Shown piece after piece: positions 1 through 8,724 of a stretch of 64,000 bases of DNA. The stretch spans positions 6,178,001 through 6,242,000 of the forward strand of contig NZ_CP127385.1 in NCBI RefSeq assembly GCF_030378205.1, read 5' to 3'. The notes beneath the pieces were generated by a model. That model was not told the origin of the DNA and did not search any database. It worked only from the letters and a program-made list of their open reading frames with translations. Position 1 is the first letter of the stretch. Every line of letters begins with the position of its first letter. The position numbers and the translations under genes are program-made. This DNA is from Bradyrhizobium sp. NP1 (lineage in GTDB: Bacteria; Pseudomonadota; Alphaproteobacteria; Rhizobiales; Xanthobacteraceae).

Positions 1-921
1 CGGCTTCGGCGCGGCGGGCGCTGCCGCAGGCGCCGAGGCTGCCGCAGCTGGCCTGCCCGCGGGGTTGCCGAAATATTTGAAGAAGTCGGAGTCCGGCTTG
101 ATCAGGAAGCGGGTGTCGTTCGCCTTGAGCCCGTTCTCGTAAGCCGTCATCGAGCGGTAGAAGGCGAAGAAGTCCGGGTCCTTGCTGTAGGCTTCGGCGA
201 ACAGCCGGTTGCGCTCGGCGTCGCCTGCGCCTCGCACCTGCTCGGCGGTCGAGTTGGCTTCCGCCACGATGACGGTGGCCTCACGATCGGCGTTGGAGCG
301 AATCTCCTGCGCCTTCTGCGCACCTTGCGCGCGGAACTCGGCGGCCTCGCGCTGCCGTTCGGTCTGCATGCGCTGATAGACCGCCTGGCTGTTCTGCTCC
401 GGCAGGTCGGCGCGGCGGATGCGGACGTCGACCACCTGGATGCCGTAGGCGGCGGCCTCGCGGTCGAGCTGATCGCGGATCCGCGCCATCAGGGCCTCGC
501 GCTCGTCGCGCACCACCTGGATGAAGGTGACCTCGCCGAGCACGCGGCGCAGCGCCGCGTTCAACAGCGTGGTCAGTTGCAGGTTGGCGGCCTGGACGGA
601 ACCGACGCTCTGGTAGAACTTCAGCGCATCCTTGATGCGGTAGCGGGCGAAGGCATCGACCACCAGCCGCTTCTGATCCGACGCGATCACTTCCTGCGAC
701 GGGTTTTCCAGATCGAGGATGCGCTTGTCGATCGAGATCACGCTGTCGATGAACGGCGCTTTGAAATGCAGGCCGGGATCGGTGACGGGCGGCCGCGGCT
801 CGCCGAGCCGCACCACCAGCACCTGCTCGGTCATGCCGACGGTGAACACCGAGCTGTAGGCCACGATCGCAACCACAAACAGCACGAACAGCGTGACGAT
901 TCCAGTAACCGGAGACCTCAT
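1..921 (-). CDS. hflC: HflC, membrane protease modulator (partial, C-terminus outside window)
   Basis: SPFH/prohibitin-family protein that with HflK forms the large periplasm-facing complex controlling the FtsH protease. The frame opens with MRSPVTGIVTLFVLF, a single N-terminal membrane anchor (about residues 5-25), followed by a band-7 domain and a charged helical segment. It stays open to the window edge, where the C-terminus becomes an Ala/Pro-rich tail after a FKYFGNP stretch. The ATG overlaps the hflK stop by 4 bases (ATGA), so the two are translationally coupled. The stop codon lies before base 1; about 307 codons are visible. In many alphaproteobacteria a DegP protease follows, which cannot be checked here. 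Confidence 0.95.
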   Translation of the reverse strand, partial: MRSPVTGIVTLFVLFVVAIVAYSSVFTVGMTEQVLVVRLGEPRPPVTDPGLHFKAPFIDSVISIDKRILDLENPSQEVIASDQKRLVVDAFARYRIKDALKFYQSVGSVQAANLQLTTLLNAALRRVLGEVTFIQVVRDEREALMARIRDQLDREAAAYGIQVVDVRIRRADLPEQNSQAVYQRMQTERQREAAEFRAQGAQKAQEIRSNADREATVIVAEANSTAEQVRGAGDAERNRLFAEAYSKDPDFFAFYRSMTAYENGLKANDTRFLIKPDSDFFKYFGNPAGRPAAAASAPAAAPAAPKP

Positions 922-2066
922 CGCGTGCCTCCGCCCTGCTGCTGCGGCTGGTTGGTCGAGCCGGTGGTGGCGCCACGCCGCGTCAGTTCGCTCAGCGGCA
1001 GATAGGGCACGACGCCCTGCCCGGCCGCGCCGCCGTCATAGATCAGCTTGTCGGAGCCGCCGAGGATGCGCTCCATGGTTTCGAGATAAATCCGCTCGCG
1101 CGTCACGTCGGGCGCCTTCTTGTATTCGTCGTAGACCTTCAGGAAGCGCGCGCTCTGGCCTCTCGCCTCGGCGACCGCCTGCTGCTTGTAGCCCTCGGCG
1201 ACCTGGAGGATCTGCGCGGCGCGACCCTTGGCGTCGGGCACAACGCGGTTGGCGTAGGTCTGCGCCTCGTTCTGCAGCCGCTCGAGGTCGGCGCGTGCCG
1301 CCTGGACGTCGCGGAAGGCGTCGATCACCTGCGCCGGCGGATCGACCTTCTGCATCTGCACCTGCTGCACGAGGATGCCCGAGCCGTAAGCGTCGAGGGT
1401 CTTCTGCATCAGTTCCTGCACGCCCTGCTCGGTGGAAGTGCGGGCGCCGGTGAGGATCGGCTGGATGTTGGAGCGGCCGATCACTTCGCGCATCGCGCTC
1501 TCGGCCACCGCCTTCACCGTGCCTTCGGGATTCTGGATGTTGAAGAGATAGGCGGCGACGCCGCTCGGCTTGATGCGCCAGAGCACGGTGAAATCGACGT
1601 CGACGATGTTCTCGTCGCCGGTCAGCATCAGGCTTTCCTCGGGCACGTCGCGCATGGTGCGGCCGCGCCGCGCCGGATCATCGATCAGCGTCATGCCGAT
1701 CGAGATGGTGTTGACGCGCAGCGCCTTGGGCAGCAGCACGGTCTCGATCGGATAAGGCAGGTGATAGTTCAGGCCCGGCTGCGCATCACGAACATACTGG
1801 CCGAAGCGCTGCACGATGCCGAGCTCTTCGGACTGCACGCGGTAGAAGCCGGACATCGCCCAGATCACCAGCGCGCCGGCGACGACCAGCGCGACGCCGA
1901 GGCCGGAGAAATGGCCGCCCGGCAGCAATTGCTGCAGCCGGTCCTGGCCGCGCCGCAATAAATCCTCGAGATCGGGCGGACGCGGCCCGCCCGGTTGCGG
2001 ACCCGAGCCCCACGGTCCCTTGGGACCCGAGCCCCAGGGGCCACCGCTCTGATTCTTCCACGGCAT
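918..2066 (-). CDS. hflK: HflK, FtsH protease activity modulator
   Basis: 382-residue partner of HflC. The first 50 residues are Gly/Pro/Trp-rich with two copies of a GPWGSGP unit, followed by a membrane segment at about residues 54-75 and then the SPFH/band-7 domain beginning YRVQSEELGIVQRFG. The C-terminal third is a long charged helix rich in Ala, Glu and Arg, ending in a Gly/Gln-rich tail. This is the usual HflK architecture and length. It is transcribed first in an hflK-hflC operon with a 4-base overlap. The 157 bp upstream, up to the folA stop, hold only a short palindrome (CAATGT-AA-ACATTG, 2200-2213) of unknown meaning. Confidence 0.96.
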   Translation of the reverse strand: MPWKNQSGGPWGSGPKGPWGSGPQPGGPRPPDLEDLLRRGQDRLQQLLPGGHFSGLGVALVVAGALVIWAMSGFYRVQSEELGIVQRFGQYVRDAQPGLNYHLPYPIETVLLPKALRVNTISIGMTLIDDPARRGRTMRDVPEESLMLTGDENIVDVDFTVLWRIKPSGVAAYLFNIQNPEGTVKAVAESAMREVIGRSNIQPILTGARTSTEQGVQELMQKTLDAYGSGILVQQVQMQKVDPPAQVIDAFRDVQAARADLERLQNEAQTYANRVVPDAKGRAAQILQVAEGYKQQAVAEARGQSARFLKVYDEYKKAPDVTRERIYLETMERILGGSDKLIYDGGAAGQGVVPYLPLSELTRRGATTGSTNQPQQQGGGTR

Positions 2067-2223
2067 CTAGCTCTCCTCCGCGAGCCCGCCCCGGCAGGGG
2101 ACGCGGGTCTCGCCATGTCGGCAGGCTTTATAGGGGAGGCCTCAAGCCCTTACAACGCACGCCTCGGCCCCAAGCAGCTATGCCCGAGGCGATATTTGTC
2201 AATGTAAACATTGGGAAATGCAG

Positions 2224-2736
2224 TTAATGTGGCCGCCGCCGACGATATGTCACATAGGAAAAGGCGGCGCCGTCGTCCGCCCCGGGCGCATTCGCAAGCC
2301 GCGCCACCTCCTCCCATTGTGCGGGATCGATGGCGGCAAAATGCGCATCGCCCGCCGGATTGACATGCACCTCGGTGATTTCGAGCCGGTCGGCCGCGGC
2401 CATGAACCGGTCATAGATCTCGCCGCCGCCGATCACCGCGATCTCGTCGACGCCGCGCCGCAGCGCGTCGCCGCGCGCAATTGCTTGCGCCTCGGCGACC
2501 GAATTCGTCACCACGGCGCCTTTAGCACGAAAGCCGCGATCACGCGTGATCACGATATTGGTACGCCCGACAAGCGGCTTGCGCAGCGAGACGAAGGTCT
2601 TGCGGCCCATCACCACCGGCTTGCCCATGGTCAGCGCCTTGAAGCGCTGCATGTCCGATTTCAGCCGCCAGGGGATCGCGCCGTCGGCGCCGATCACGCC
2701 GTTGTCGGCGACCGCGGCGATGAGTACGACCTGCAT
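2224..2736 (-). CDS. folA: Dihydrofolate reductase
   Basis: 170-residue dihydrofolate reductase, which reduces dihydrofolate with NADPH to regenerate tetrahydrofolate after the thymidylate synthase reaction. The N-terminus MQVVLIAAVADNGVIG, the IPWRLKSDMQRFKALT substrate region, the GRKTF cofactor segment and the later VIGGGEIYDRF motif are all typical. The ATG shares one base with the stop of the upstream acetyltransferase gene (TGATG), which fixes the start. A much longer open frame continues upstream in this phase, but it overlaps the acetyltransferase and has no family match. It is the last gene of a thyA-GNAT-folA operon. Confidence 0.96.
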   Translation of the reverse strand: MQVVLIAAVADNGVIGADGAIPWRLKSDMQRFKALTMGKPVVMGRKTFVSLRKPLVGRTNIVITRDRGFRAKGAVVTNSVAEAQAIARGDALRRGVDEIAVIGGGEIYDRFMAAADRLEITEVHVNPAGDAHFAAIDPAQWEEVARLANAPGADDGAAFSYVTYRRRRPH

Positions 2737-3221
2737 CAGCGCGCGTCCTTTGCCAGCCGCGCGAGCGCCGCGCCATTGATCCGCGCCACCGTCCACTCGT
2801 CCATCATGACCGCGCCGAGCGACTTGTAGAACGCGATCGAGGGCGCGTTCCAGTCGAGCACCGACCATTGCAGCCGCGACCAGCCATTGTCGACGCAGTG
2901 GCGCGCGAGATGGGCGAGCAGCGCCTTGCCGATGCCCTTGCCGCGCAGCGCCGGGCGGACGAACAGGTCTTCGAGGTAGATGCCGGAGCGGCCGCTGAAG
3001 GTCGAGAAATTGAAGAACCACACGGCGAAACCGGCCGGCGCCCCGCTCCATTCCGCGATCTCGCAGAACAGGCGCGGGTTGTCGGAAAACAGCGCCGCAG
3101 CGATCATCGCTTCGGTCGCCTCGACCTCGTGAAGCAGCTTCTCGTATTCGGCGAGCTCGCGCACGAAAGAATGGACCAGGCCAGCTTCATCGGGCCGCGC
3201 GCGGCGGATCGCGATCGACAT
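2736..3221 (-). CDS. GNAT-family N-acetyltransferase
   Basis: 161-residue single-domain GNAT protein. The acetyl-CoA pyrophosphate loop is visible as RPALRGKGIGKALLAHL, preceded by the beta-strand IYLEDLFV and followed by WSVLDWNAPSIAFYKSLGA, which places it near the diamine/aminoglycoside-type GNATs. The substrate cannot be told from sequence. The chosen ATG (MSIAIRRARPDEAG) begins at the domain boundary; an in-frame upstream extension adds 16 unrelated residues and is less likely. It sits between thyA (44 bp upstream) and folA (1-base overlap), so it is co-expressed with folate genes, but that neighbourhood does not itself prove a role in folate metabolism. Confidence 0.9.
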   Translation of the reverse strand: MSIAIRRARPDEAGLVHSFVRELAEYEKLLHEVEATEAMIAAALFSDNPRLFCEIAEWSGAPAGFAVWFFNFSTFSGRSGIYLEDLFVRPALRGKGIGKALLAHLARHCVDNGWSRLQWSVLDWNAPSIAFYKSLGAVMMDEWTVARINGAALARLAKDAR

Positions 3222-3265
3222 GCAGTCCCTCTTCGAATTGGTGAAGCGTCGCGGTGAGCCGCCGC

Positions 3266-4060
3266 TCACACCGCGACTTCAGCCTTGATGTGCGGGTGCG
3301 GGTCGTAGCCGACGAGCGAAAAGTCCTCGTAACGGAAGCCGAAGATGTCCTTCACGTCGGGGTTGATCTGCATGACCGGCAATGCGCGCGGCGCGCGCGC
3401 CAGTTGCAGCCGCGCCTGCTCGATATGGTTGGAGTAAAGATGGGCGTCGCCGAACGAGTGCACGAATTCGCCCACCTTCAGATCCGTGACCTGCGCCACC
3501 ATCATGGTCAGCAGCGCATAGGAGGCGATGTTGAAGGGCACGCCGAGGAACACGTCGCCCGAACGCTGGTAGAGCTGGCAGGATAATTTGCCATTCGCGA
3601 CATAGAACTGGAACAGGCAGTGGCAGGGTGGCAGCGCCATCTTGTCGACCTCGGCCGGATTCCAGGCGCTGACGATCAGCCGGCGCGAGTCCGGGTTCTT
3701 CCTGATCATCTCGACGACATTCCTGATCTGGTCGATGCGGCGGCCGTCCGGCGCCGGCCAGGAGCGCCATTGCGAGCCGTAGACCGGACCGAGATCGCCG
3801 TTCTCGTCCGCCCATTCGTCCCAGATGGTGACGCCGTGGTCGCGCAGATATTTGACGTTGGTGTCGCCCTTCAGGAACCAGAGCAGCTCGTGGACGATCG
3901 CCTTCAGCGGCAGCCGCTTGGTGGTCACCATCGGAAAGCCGGCCGACAGATTGAAGCGCATCTGGTGGCCGAAGATCGACAGCGTGCCGGTGCCGGTGCG
4001 GTCATGCTTCTCGACGCCGTCAGAGAGAATCCGTTCGAGCAGGTCGTGATATTGATGCAT
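3266..4060 (-). CDS. thyA: Thymidylate synthase (ThyA type)
   Basis: 264 residues, the same length as the Escherichia coli enzyme. It methylates dUMP to dTMP using methylene-tetrahydrofolate and produces dihydrofolate, the substrate of the FolA encoded downstream. The catalytic cysteine is at residue 146 in [11 protein letters not shown], and the dUMP-binding stretches [12 protein letters not shown] and [11 protein letters not shown] are intact. It starts [12 protein letters not shown] and is the first gene of the operon; the promoter should lie in 4061-4180. No alternative ThyX is seen in the window. Confidence 0.98.
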   Translation of the reverse strand: MHQYHDLLERILSDGVEKHDRTGTGTLSIFGHQMRFNLSAGFPMVTTKRLPLKAIVHELLWFLKGDTNVKYLRDHGVTIWDEWADENGDLGPVYGSQWRSWPAPDGRRIDQIRNVVEMIRKNPDSRRLIVSAWNPAEVDKMALPPCHCLFQFYVANGKLSCQLYQRSGDVFLGVPFNIASYALLTMMVAQVTDLKVGEFVHSFGDAHLYSNHIEQARLQLARAPRALPVMQINPDVKDIFGFRYEDFSLVGYDPHPHIKAEVAV

Positions 4061-4206
4061 GGCGGTCGGCTTTTAAGGGTTCGGCTTCTCGCTGGGTCCG
4101 GAGCAAGCGGGCGCCGACTGTAGCGGCGGCTGACGCCAACCGACAGCGGCGACTCAGGCCCACGCGCGGATTATACCCCGAAAAAGTGTGAATTCTGCCC
4201 CGAAAC

Positions 4207-4238
4207 GGCAAGGGCGGAACCCGCGTTCCGCCCTTGCC
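4207..4238 (-). terminator. Strong hairpin downstream of tctC
   Basis: A 14-bp perfect stem (GGCAAGGGCGGAAC at 4207-4220, complement at 4225-4238) closes a 4-base loop about 28 bases beyond the tctC stop. It lacks a long T run on the minus strand, so it is a terminator-like or transcript-stabilising hairpin rather than a textbook intrinsic terminator. Confidence 0.6.
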
Positions 4239-4265
4239 ACGGTGGCCAATCCGGCCGGTTTCAGA

Positions 4266-5246
4266 TCAGTTTTGCGCCGTCTTCAGGACCCCGCTCCAGC
4301 GGGCGATCTCGCTTTGCACCAGCCTGCCCAGCGCGGCGCGGCTGCGCTCGTCGAGCTTGGGGATATCGCTGCCGAGATCGAGCAGGCGCTTGCGAACATT
4401 TTCGTCGTCCAAGGCCTTGGCCGCCGCTGCATTGAGCCTGGCGAGGATCGGCTCCGGCGTCCCCTTCGGGGCGAACATCGCGTTCCATGCCGAAACCTGG
4501 AAGGCGGCCAGGCCGGCCTCGGCCGTGGTGGATAGTTCAGGGAGCGACGGGTTGCGTTCCGGCGTCGCCACGGCGTAGGCGCGGATGGTGCCGCCGCGGA
4601 TCTGCGGCACGGCGTTGATGACCTGGTCGCACATGTAGTCGACCTGTTGCCCCACCAGCGCGTTCATCGCGGGGCCGGTGCCGTTGAACGGCACGCCGGT
4701 CGGCTTGATGCCGAGGATGGAATTGAACAGCTCGCACGAGACATGGGACACCGAGCCGACGCCGGCATGGGCCATGTTGAGCTTGTCGGTATTGGCCTTG
4801 AGATAGGCCACGAAAGCCTTCAGGTCGGAGGCCGGAAAATCCTTGCGCGCCAGCACCAGGATCGGCGTGCCCGCGAGCTGCGCGATCGGCTCGAAATCCT
4901 TTTCGGGATGATAGGCGAGCTTGGGATAGAGCGGCACCGCCGCGGCATGGGTGCCCATGTGTCCCGTGATCAGGGTGTAGCCGTCGGGCGCCGCGCGCGC
5001 GGCCCGCGCCGCGCCGGTGGTGCCGCCGGCGCCGACGGCGTTTTCGATCACGATCGGCTGCCCGAGCGTCTGGGCCATGTGGGCCGATACGACGCGCGCC
5101 ACCACATCGGTCGGACCGCCGGCCGCGAACGGCACGATCATGGTGATCTGCCGCGCCGGATAGTCCTGCGCCCATGATGCGCAGACGGACGCAGCCAGAA
5201 GCGCGAGCGCGGCAAGCGGCCACGCCAGCACGGCACGGAATGACAT
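4266..5246 (-). CDS. tctC: Tripartite tricarboxylate transporter substrate-binding protein (TctC/Bug family)
   Basis: 326-residue periplasmic receptor of the TctC/Bug family. A Sec signal peptide (MSFRAVLAWPLAALALLAASVCASWAQ) precedes the mature start DYPARQITMIVPFAAGGPTDV, which carries the typical Bug first beta-strand and PGGxxD-like loop. The later segments GHMGTHAAAVPLY and HAGVGSVSH also fit the family. The ATG at 5246 is preferred over an upstream TTG because GGGGGA lies at ribosome-binding distance. It is encoded after tctB and tctA but separated from tctA by 110 bp holding a perfect hairpin. The ligand is unknown; carboxylic acids are usual. Confidence 0.93.
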   Translation of the reverse strand: MSFRAVLAWPLAALALLAASVCASWAQDYPARQITMIVPFAAGGPTDVVARVVSAHMAQTLGQPIVIENAVGAGGTTGAARAARAAPDGYTLITGHMGTHAAAVPLYPKLAYHPEKDFEPIAQLAGTPILVLARKDFPASDLKAFVAYLKANTDKLNMAHAGVGSVSHVSCELFNSILGIKPTGVPFNGTGPAMNALVGQQVDYMCDQVINAVPQIRGGTIRAYAVATPERNPSLPELSTTAEAGLAAFQVSAWNAMFAPKGTPEPILARLNAAAAKALDDENVRKRLLDLGSDIPKLDERSRAALGRLVQSEIARWSGVLKTAQN

Positions 5247-5308
5247 CGCGATGTCCCCCAAACGAGTATCGTTCCGCTGGCCTAGCAGACTCGTTCAGGA
5301 GGCGTAAC

Positions 5309-5344
5309 GCATCAAACCGCCGCAGCCTTGCGGCGGTTTGATGC
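5309..5344 (-). terminator. Intercistronic perfect hairpin between tctA and tctC
   Basis: Two perfect 16-base arms (GCATCAAACCGCCGCA at 5309-5324 and its complement at 5329-5344) enclose a 4-base loop, 12 bases after the tctA stop. There is no T tract. The position suggests partial termination or 3'-end protection that sets the receptor:permease ratio. That function is inferred. Confidence 0.55.
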
Positions 5345-5356
5345 AGCATGTGGCGA

Positions 5357-6874
5357 TCAGCTCTCGGATTCGGCGAACACCTCGTCGCGCTTCTTGCGCA
5401 GGGTCGGCAGCACCGCGAGCACGAGCAGGCCTGCGGCGGCCGCGATCAGCACCGCGGACAGCGGCCGGGTGATGAACACCGACCAGTCGCCGCGCGAGAT
5501 CAGCAGCGCCCGGCGCAGGTTCTCCTCCATCAGCGGGCCGAGCACCATGCCGAGCAGAAGCGGCGCCGGCTCGAAATCATGCTTGATCAGCCAGTAGCCG
5601 ACCAGGCCGAACAAGCCGGCCAGCACCACGTCGACAGGCGCGTTGTTGATCGAGTAGATGCCGATCGCGCAGAACACCACGATCGAGGGGAACATCAGCC
5701 GGTACGGCACCCGCAGCAGGCGCACCCAGATGCCGACCAGCGGCAGGTTGATGATGATCAGCATCAGGTTGCCGATCCACATCGAGGCGATCATGCCCCA
5801 GACCAGATCGGGCTGCTTCTGCATCACCTGCGGCCCCGGCACGATGCCGTGAATGGTCATGGCGCCGACCATCAGCGCCATCACCGCGTTCGGCGGGATG
5901 CCGAGCGTGAGCAGCGGGATGAACGAGGTCTGCGCGGCGGCGTTGTTGGCGCTTTCCGGCGCCGCGACGCCTTCGATCGCGCCGCGGCCGAAGCGCGAGG
6001 GGTCCTTCGCGATCTTCTTCTCGAAGGTGTAGGCGGCAAAGGAGGCGATCACCGCGCCGCCCCCCGGCAAGATGCCGAGGATCGAGCCCAGCACCGTGCC
6101 GCGGAAGATCGCCGGCAGCGAGTCCCGCATGTCCTTTTTGGTCGGCATCAGACCGGTGATCTTCTGCTGCACCAGCTCGCGATCCATCTCGGCGCCGGAG
6201 TCGAGGTTGCGGATGATCTCGGCAAAGCCGAACACCCCCATCGCCACCGTGGCGAAGCCGAGGCCGTCGGCGAGCTCGGGGACGTTGAACGCCATGCGCG
6301 AGGCACCGGTCTCGATGTCGGAGCCGACCATCGACAGCAACAGGCCGAACACGATCATCGCGATCGCCTTCAGTACGCTGCCCTTGGCGAGCACCACCGC
6401 GAAGATCAGGCCGAGCACCATCAGCGAGAAATATTCGGCCGGGCCGAACGCGAGCGCCAGTTTGGTCAGCGGCGCGCCGAGCACGGCGATCAGCACGGTC
6501 GCCGCACAGCCGGCGATGAAGGAGCCGATCGCGGCAATTGCGAGCGCTGGTCCAGCACGGCCCTGCTTGGCCATCTGGAAGCCGTCGAGCGTCGTCACCA
6601 CCGAGGTCGCCTCACCGGGGATGTTGACCAGGATCGAGGTGGTCGAGCCGCCATATTGCGCGCCGTAATAGATGCCGGCGAGCATGATCAGCGCACCGAC
6701 CGGCGGCAGGCCGAAGGTGATCGGCAGCAGCATCGCGACGGTAGCGATGGTGCCGATGCCGGGCAGCACGCCGACCAGCGTGCCGACGAGGGCGCCGACC
6801 AGGCAGAGCAGCAGGTTGGTGGGGGAGACCGCGACGCTGAAGCCGAGCGCGAGGTTGTGAAACAGTTCCAACAT
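5357..6874 (-). CDS. tctA: Tripartite tricarboxylate transporter, large permease TctA
   Basis: 505-residue polytopic permease with the TctA (DUF112) hallmark GTLVGVLPGIG near residue 35 and a second PGGGAVIASFAAY motif mid-protein. About ten to twelve hydrophobic segments are spread along the sequence. The ATG at 6874 begins MLELFHNLALGFSVA, the conserved TctA N-terminus; the open frame extends 19 codons upstream into tctB without family similarity. TctA couples solute uptake to an ion gradient together with TctB and TctC. It follows tctB by 7 bases. Confidence 0.95.
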   Translation of the reverse strand: MLELFHNLALGFSVAVSPTNLLLCLVGALVGTLVGVLPGIGTIATVAMLLPITFGLPPVGALIMLAGIYYGAQYGGSTTSILVNIPGEATSVVTTLDGFQMAKQGRAGPALAIAAIGSFIAGCAATVLIAVLGAPLTKLALAFGPAEYFSLMVLGLIFAVVLAKGSVLKAIAMIVFGLLLSMVGSDIETGASRMAFNVPELADGLGFATVAMGVFGFAEIIRNLDSGAEMDRELVQQKITGLMPTKKDMRDSLPAIFRGTVLGSILGILPGGGAVIASFAAYTFEKKIAKDPSRFGRGAIEGVAAPESANNAAAQTSFIPLLTLGIPPNAVMALMVGAMTIHGIVPGPQVMQKQPDLVWGMIASMWIGNLMLIIINLPLVGIWVRLLRVPYRLMFPSIVVFCAIGIYSINNAPVDVVLAGLFGLVGYWLIKHDFEPAPLLLGMVLGPLMEENLRRALLISRGDWSVFITRPLSAVLIAAAAGLLVLAVLPTLRKKRDEVFAESES

Positions 6875-6881
6875 CGCGACC

Positions 6882-7382
6882 TCACTGCACCAGGAAACGC
6901 GGGAACAAGGGCATCGGCAGCCCGAGCACATAGGGGAAGAGCAGCGCGCATCCGATCGTCAGGAGGACGCCGACGATGATGGTTTCGACCCAGCGGGTTT
7001 CCGGGGTGCCGAGCGCGGAGATCAAAAAGCTTGCAAGCCCCGAGACCACGAGGCCGAGCGGGCGGATCGACACCGCAAAGCAGAGAATGCCGAGCGAGAC
7101 GAACAGCGGGCCGCGCCAGGAATAGTGGGCCATCGCCGGCCCGTCCTGCAAAACGCCCATCACGGCAACCGCGACGCCGAGCCCCAAAAGCAGCACCGCG
7201 AACATCCGCGGCGCCGTTCCCGCACCGAAGGAAAAGCCGTGCATGCCCTGCAGGTCGCTCGAGGCCCACAGCGCGAAGATCGCTACCGCCACCAGCACGA
7301 TCCCGCCGACGAAATCCTGCGGCGCGCGAACCCATCCCGGCATGATGGATTTGGCCGCGCCCTGGCTCGGCGTCTCACTCAT
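6882..7382 (-). CDS. tctB: Tripartite tricarboxylate transporter, small subunit TctB
   Basis: 166-residue protein with four predicted membrane segments (about residues 25-42, 62-80, 92-116 and 133-155), the pattern of TctB. The glycine-rich stretch GFSFGAGTAPRMFAVLL is a family-typical periplasmic loop. It is the first gene of the tctB-tctA-tctC operon, so the promoter should lie in the 84 bp between it and the chromate-transporter gene, unless it is read through from chrA. Confidence 0.9.
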   Translation of the reverse strand: MSETPSQGAAKSIMPGWVRAPQDFVGGIVLVAVAIFALWASSDLQGMHGFSFGAGTAPRMFAVLLLGLGVAVAVMGVLQDGPAMAHYSWRGPLFVSLGILCFAVSIRPLGLVVSGLASFLISALGTPETRWVETIIVGVLLTIGCALLFPYVLGLPMPLFPRFLVQ

Positions 7383-7466
7383 CGATATTCTCCCCCCGAC
7401 TTAGGGCTTATTGCCCACTTTGTTCGGATAGCGTCCCGCTCCGACCATAGTGCCTAGCGATTTTCG

Positions 7467-7994
7467 TCAGATAACGCCAGCAAAACCCAAGAGCCCCCCG
7501 GCCAGCAGCATCCAGAACGGATTGAGCCGCGTGGCGAAGGCCAGCACGGCGGCGCCTGTCGTGACGAGAGCCGCCATCAGGCTGCGATCGGTGGTCCGCG
7601 CCAGGATAAGAGCGCTGGCGCCCATCAGCCCGATCGATAGCGGAACCAGGGCCGCCTGGATGATGGCGGGCCAGCGCGAGCCCCTCGCGCGCGCCAGCAG
7701 GCGGCTGACATAGAGGGCGAGAACGGCGGTCGGAAGGCACATGGCAAGCGTTGCGGCGATCGCGCCGGAAAGCCCGGCCACCGCAAAGCCGATCAGCGTG
7801 ACGATCAGGACGTTCGGCCCCGGCGACAACTGGGCGATGGCATAGACGTCGGCGAATTGCTGCTCGGTCAGCCAGTGCCGTACCTCGACCGCAATGCGGT
7901 GCATCTCGGGAACGGCGGCATTGGCGCCGCCGATGGCGAACAGCGACATCATGCCGAAGGTCGCAATCAGCGACCAGACGGGATTTTCGTTCAT
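7467..7994 (-). CDS. Chromate transporter subunit (ChrA half, second gene)
   Basis: 175-residue half-size ChrA protein. It has the CHR-domain sequence FGMMSLFAIGGANAAVPEMHR, the WLTEQQFADVYAIAQLSPGPN motif and about six hydrophobic segments. Short-chain CHR proteins normally act as pairs of homologous subunits with opposite topology; the partner gene overlaps it by 4 bases. Family knowledge suggests chromate or another anion as substrate; specificity is not provable from sequence. Confidence 0.88.
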   Translation of the reverse strand: MNENPVWSLIATFGMMSLFAIGGANAAVPEMHRIAVEVRHWLTEQQFADVYAIAQLSPGPNVLIVTLIGFAVAGLSGAIAATLAMCLPTAVLALYVSRLLARARGSRWPAIIQAALVPLSIGLMGASALILARTTDRSLMAALVTTGAAVLAFATRLNPFWMLLAGGLLGFAGVI

Positions 7995-8599
7995 GCCGCA
8001 GCCTTTCGTCGCAGGAAGGCGGTCACGGTGAGGCTTGCGGGGACCGCAACCAGCAGCACCAGTTGCAGCGGCAGGCGCGCAACCCCGATGGCGATGAAGA
8101 CCGCGAGCAGGAAAATGAGCGCCGCAAGGTCGCGCCGCTTGACCAGCGGCATCGCCATGCGAAGCATCACCGCGATCAGCAGCCCGACCGCGGCACAGGA
8201 AACGCCGGCCAGGATCCGCCTCAGCGCATCGATCTCGCCATAGCGGGCATAGAGCGCGGCCAAGACCGTCATGATCAGCATCGGCGGCGCGAGCAATCCG
8301 GCGAAGGCCGCGATCCCGCCGGCGATCCCGCGCAGCCGCGCGCCGAACACCATCGACAGGTTGACGACGTTGGGACCGGGGAGGAAATGGCAGAGCGCGA
8401 AGGTCTCGTTGAACTCGTCCGCGGTCATCCAGCGGTGCTGCTCGACGAGGCCGCGCCGCGCCCACACCAGCACGCCGCCGAAGCCGGCCAGCGACATCTT
8501 GGCGAAGGCCAAGAACAGCTCAACCAGGCCGGGTATCGGAACGGCTGAAGCGGGAACGTCCGGCGGGGGTGCCGCAACGGGCGGCGGGTCCGAGAGCAT
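7991..8599 (-). CDS. Chromate transporter subunit (ChrA half, first gene)
   Basis: 202-residue half-size ChrA protein with the same motif order as its partner: FAKMSLAGFGGVLVWARRGLV, WMTADEFNETFALCHFLPGPN, then hydrophobic segments. A Pro/Ala-rich N-terminal extension of about 22 residues precedes the domain. Its stop overlaps the start of the second half-gene (ATGA), so the two are coupled. The promoter would lie in the short stretch between it and the tmRNA gene, which is read in the opposite direction. Confidence 0.88.
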   Translation of the reverse strand: MLSDPPPVAAPPPDVPASAVPIPGLVELFLAFAKMSLAGFGGVLVWARRGLVEQHRWMTADEFNETFALCHFLPGPNVVNLSMVFGARLRGIAGGIAAFAGLLAPPMLIMTVLAALYARYGEIDALRRILAGVSCAAVGLLIAVMLRMAMPLVKRRDLAALIFLLAVFIAIGVARLPLQLVLLVAVPASLTVTAFLRRKAAA

Positions 8600-8724
8600 G
8601 GTTCAGATTAGGATGGCGATACCGCCACAGCCAAGCCAATTTGCGCCGTTCCCTGACGAAACGGCCGCGCAAGCCACTGTTTTTCTCCATCTTTGCCCCC
8701 TATATTGGGGGTGCCGGCTTGCCG

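Noticed and set aside
2200..2213. Short dyad CAATGT-AA-ACATTG upstream of hflK
   Set aside because: Only 6-bp arms, about 135 bp before the gene and without any matching regulator; too weak to list as a regulatory site.
5348..6979. Long open frame on the plus strand opposite tctA
   Set aside because: It is a GC-driven antisense shadow: the predicted product is a repetitive His/Gln/Arg/Asp-rich chain with no domain, while the minus strand encodes a clear TctA.
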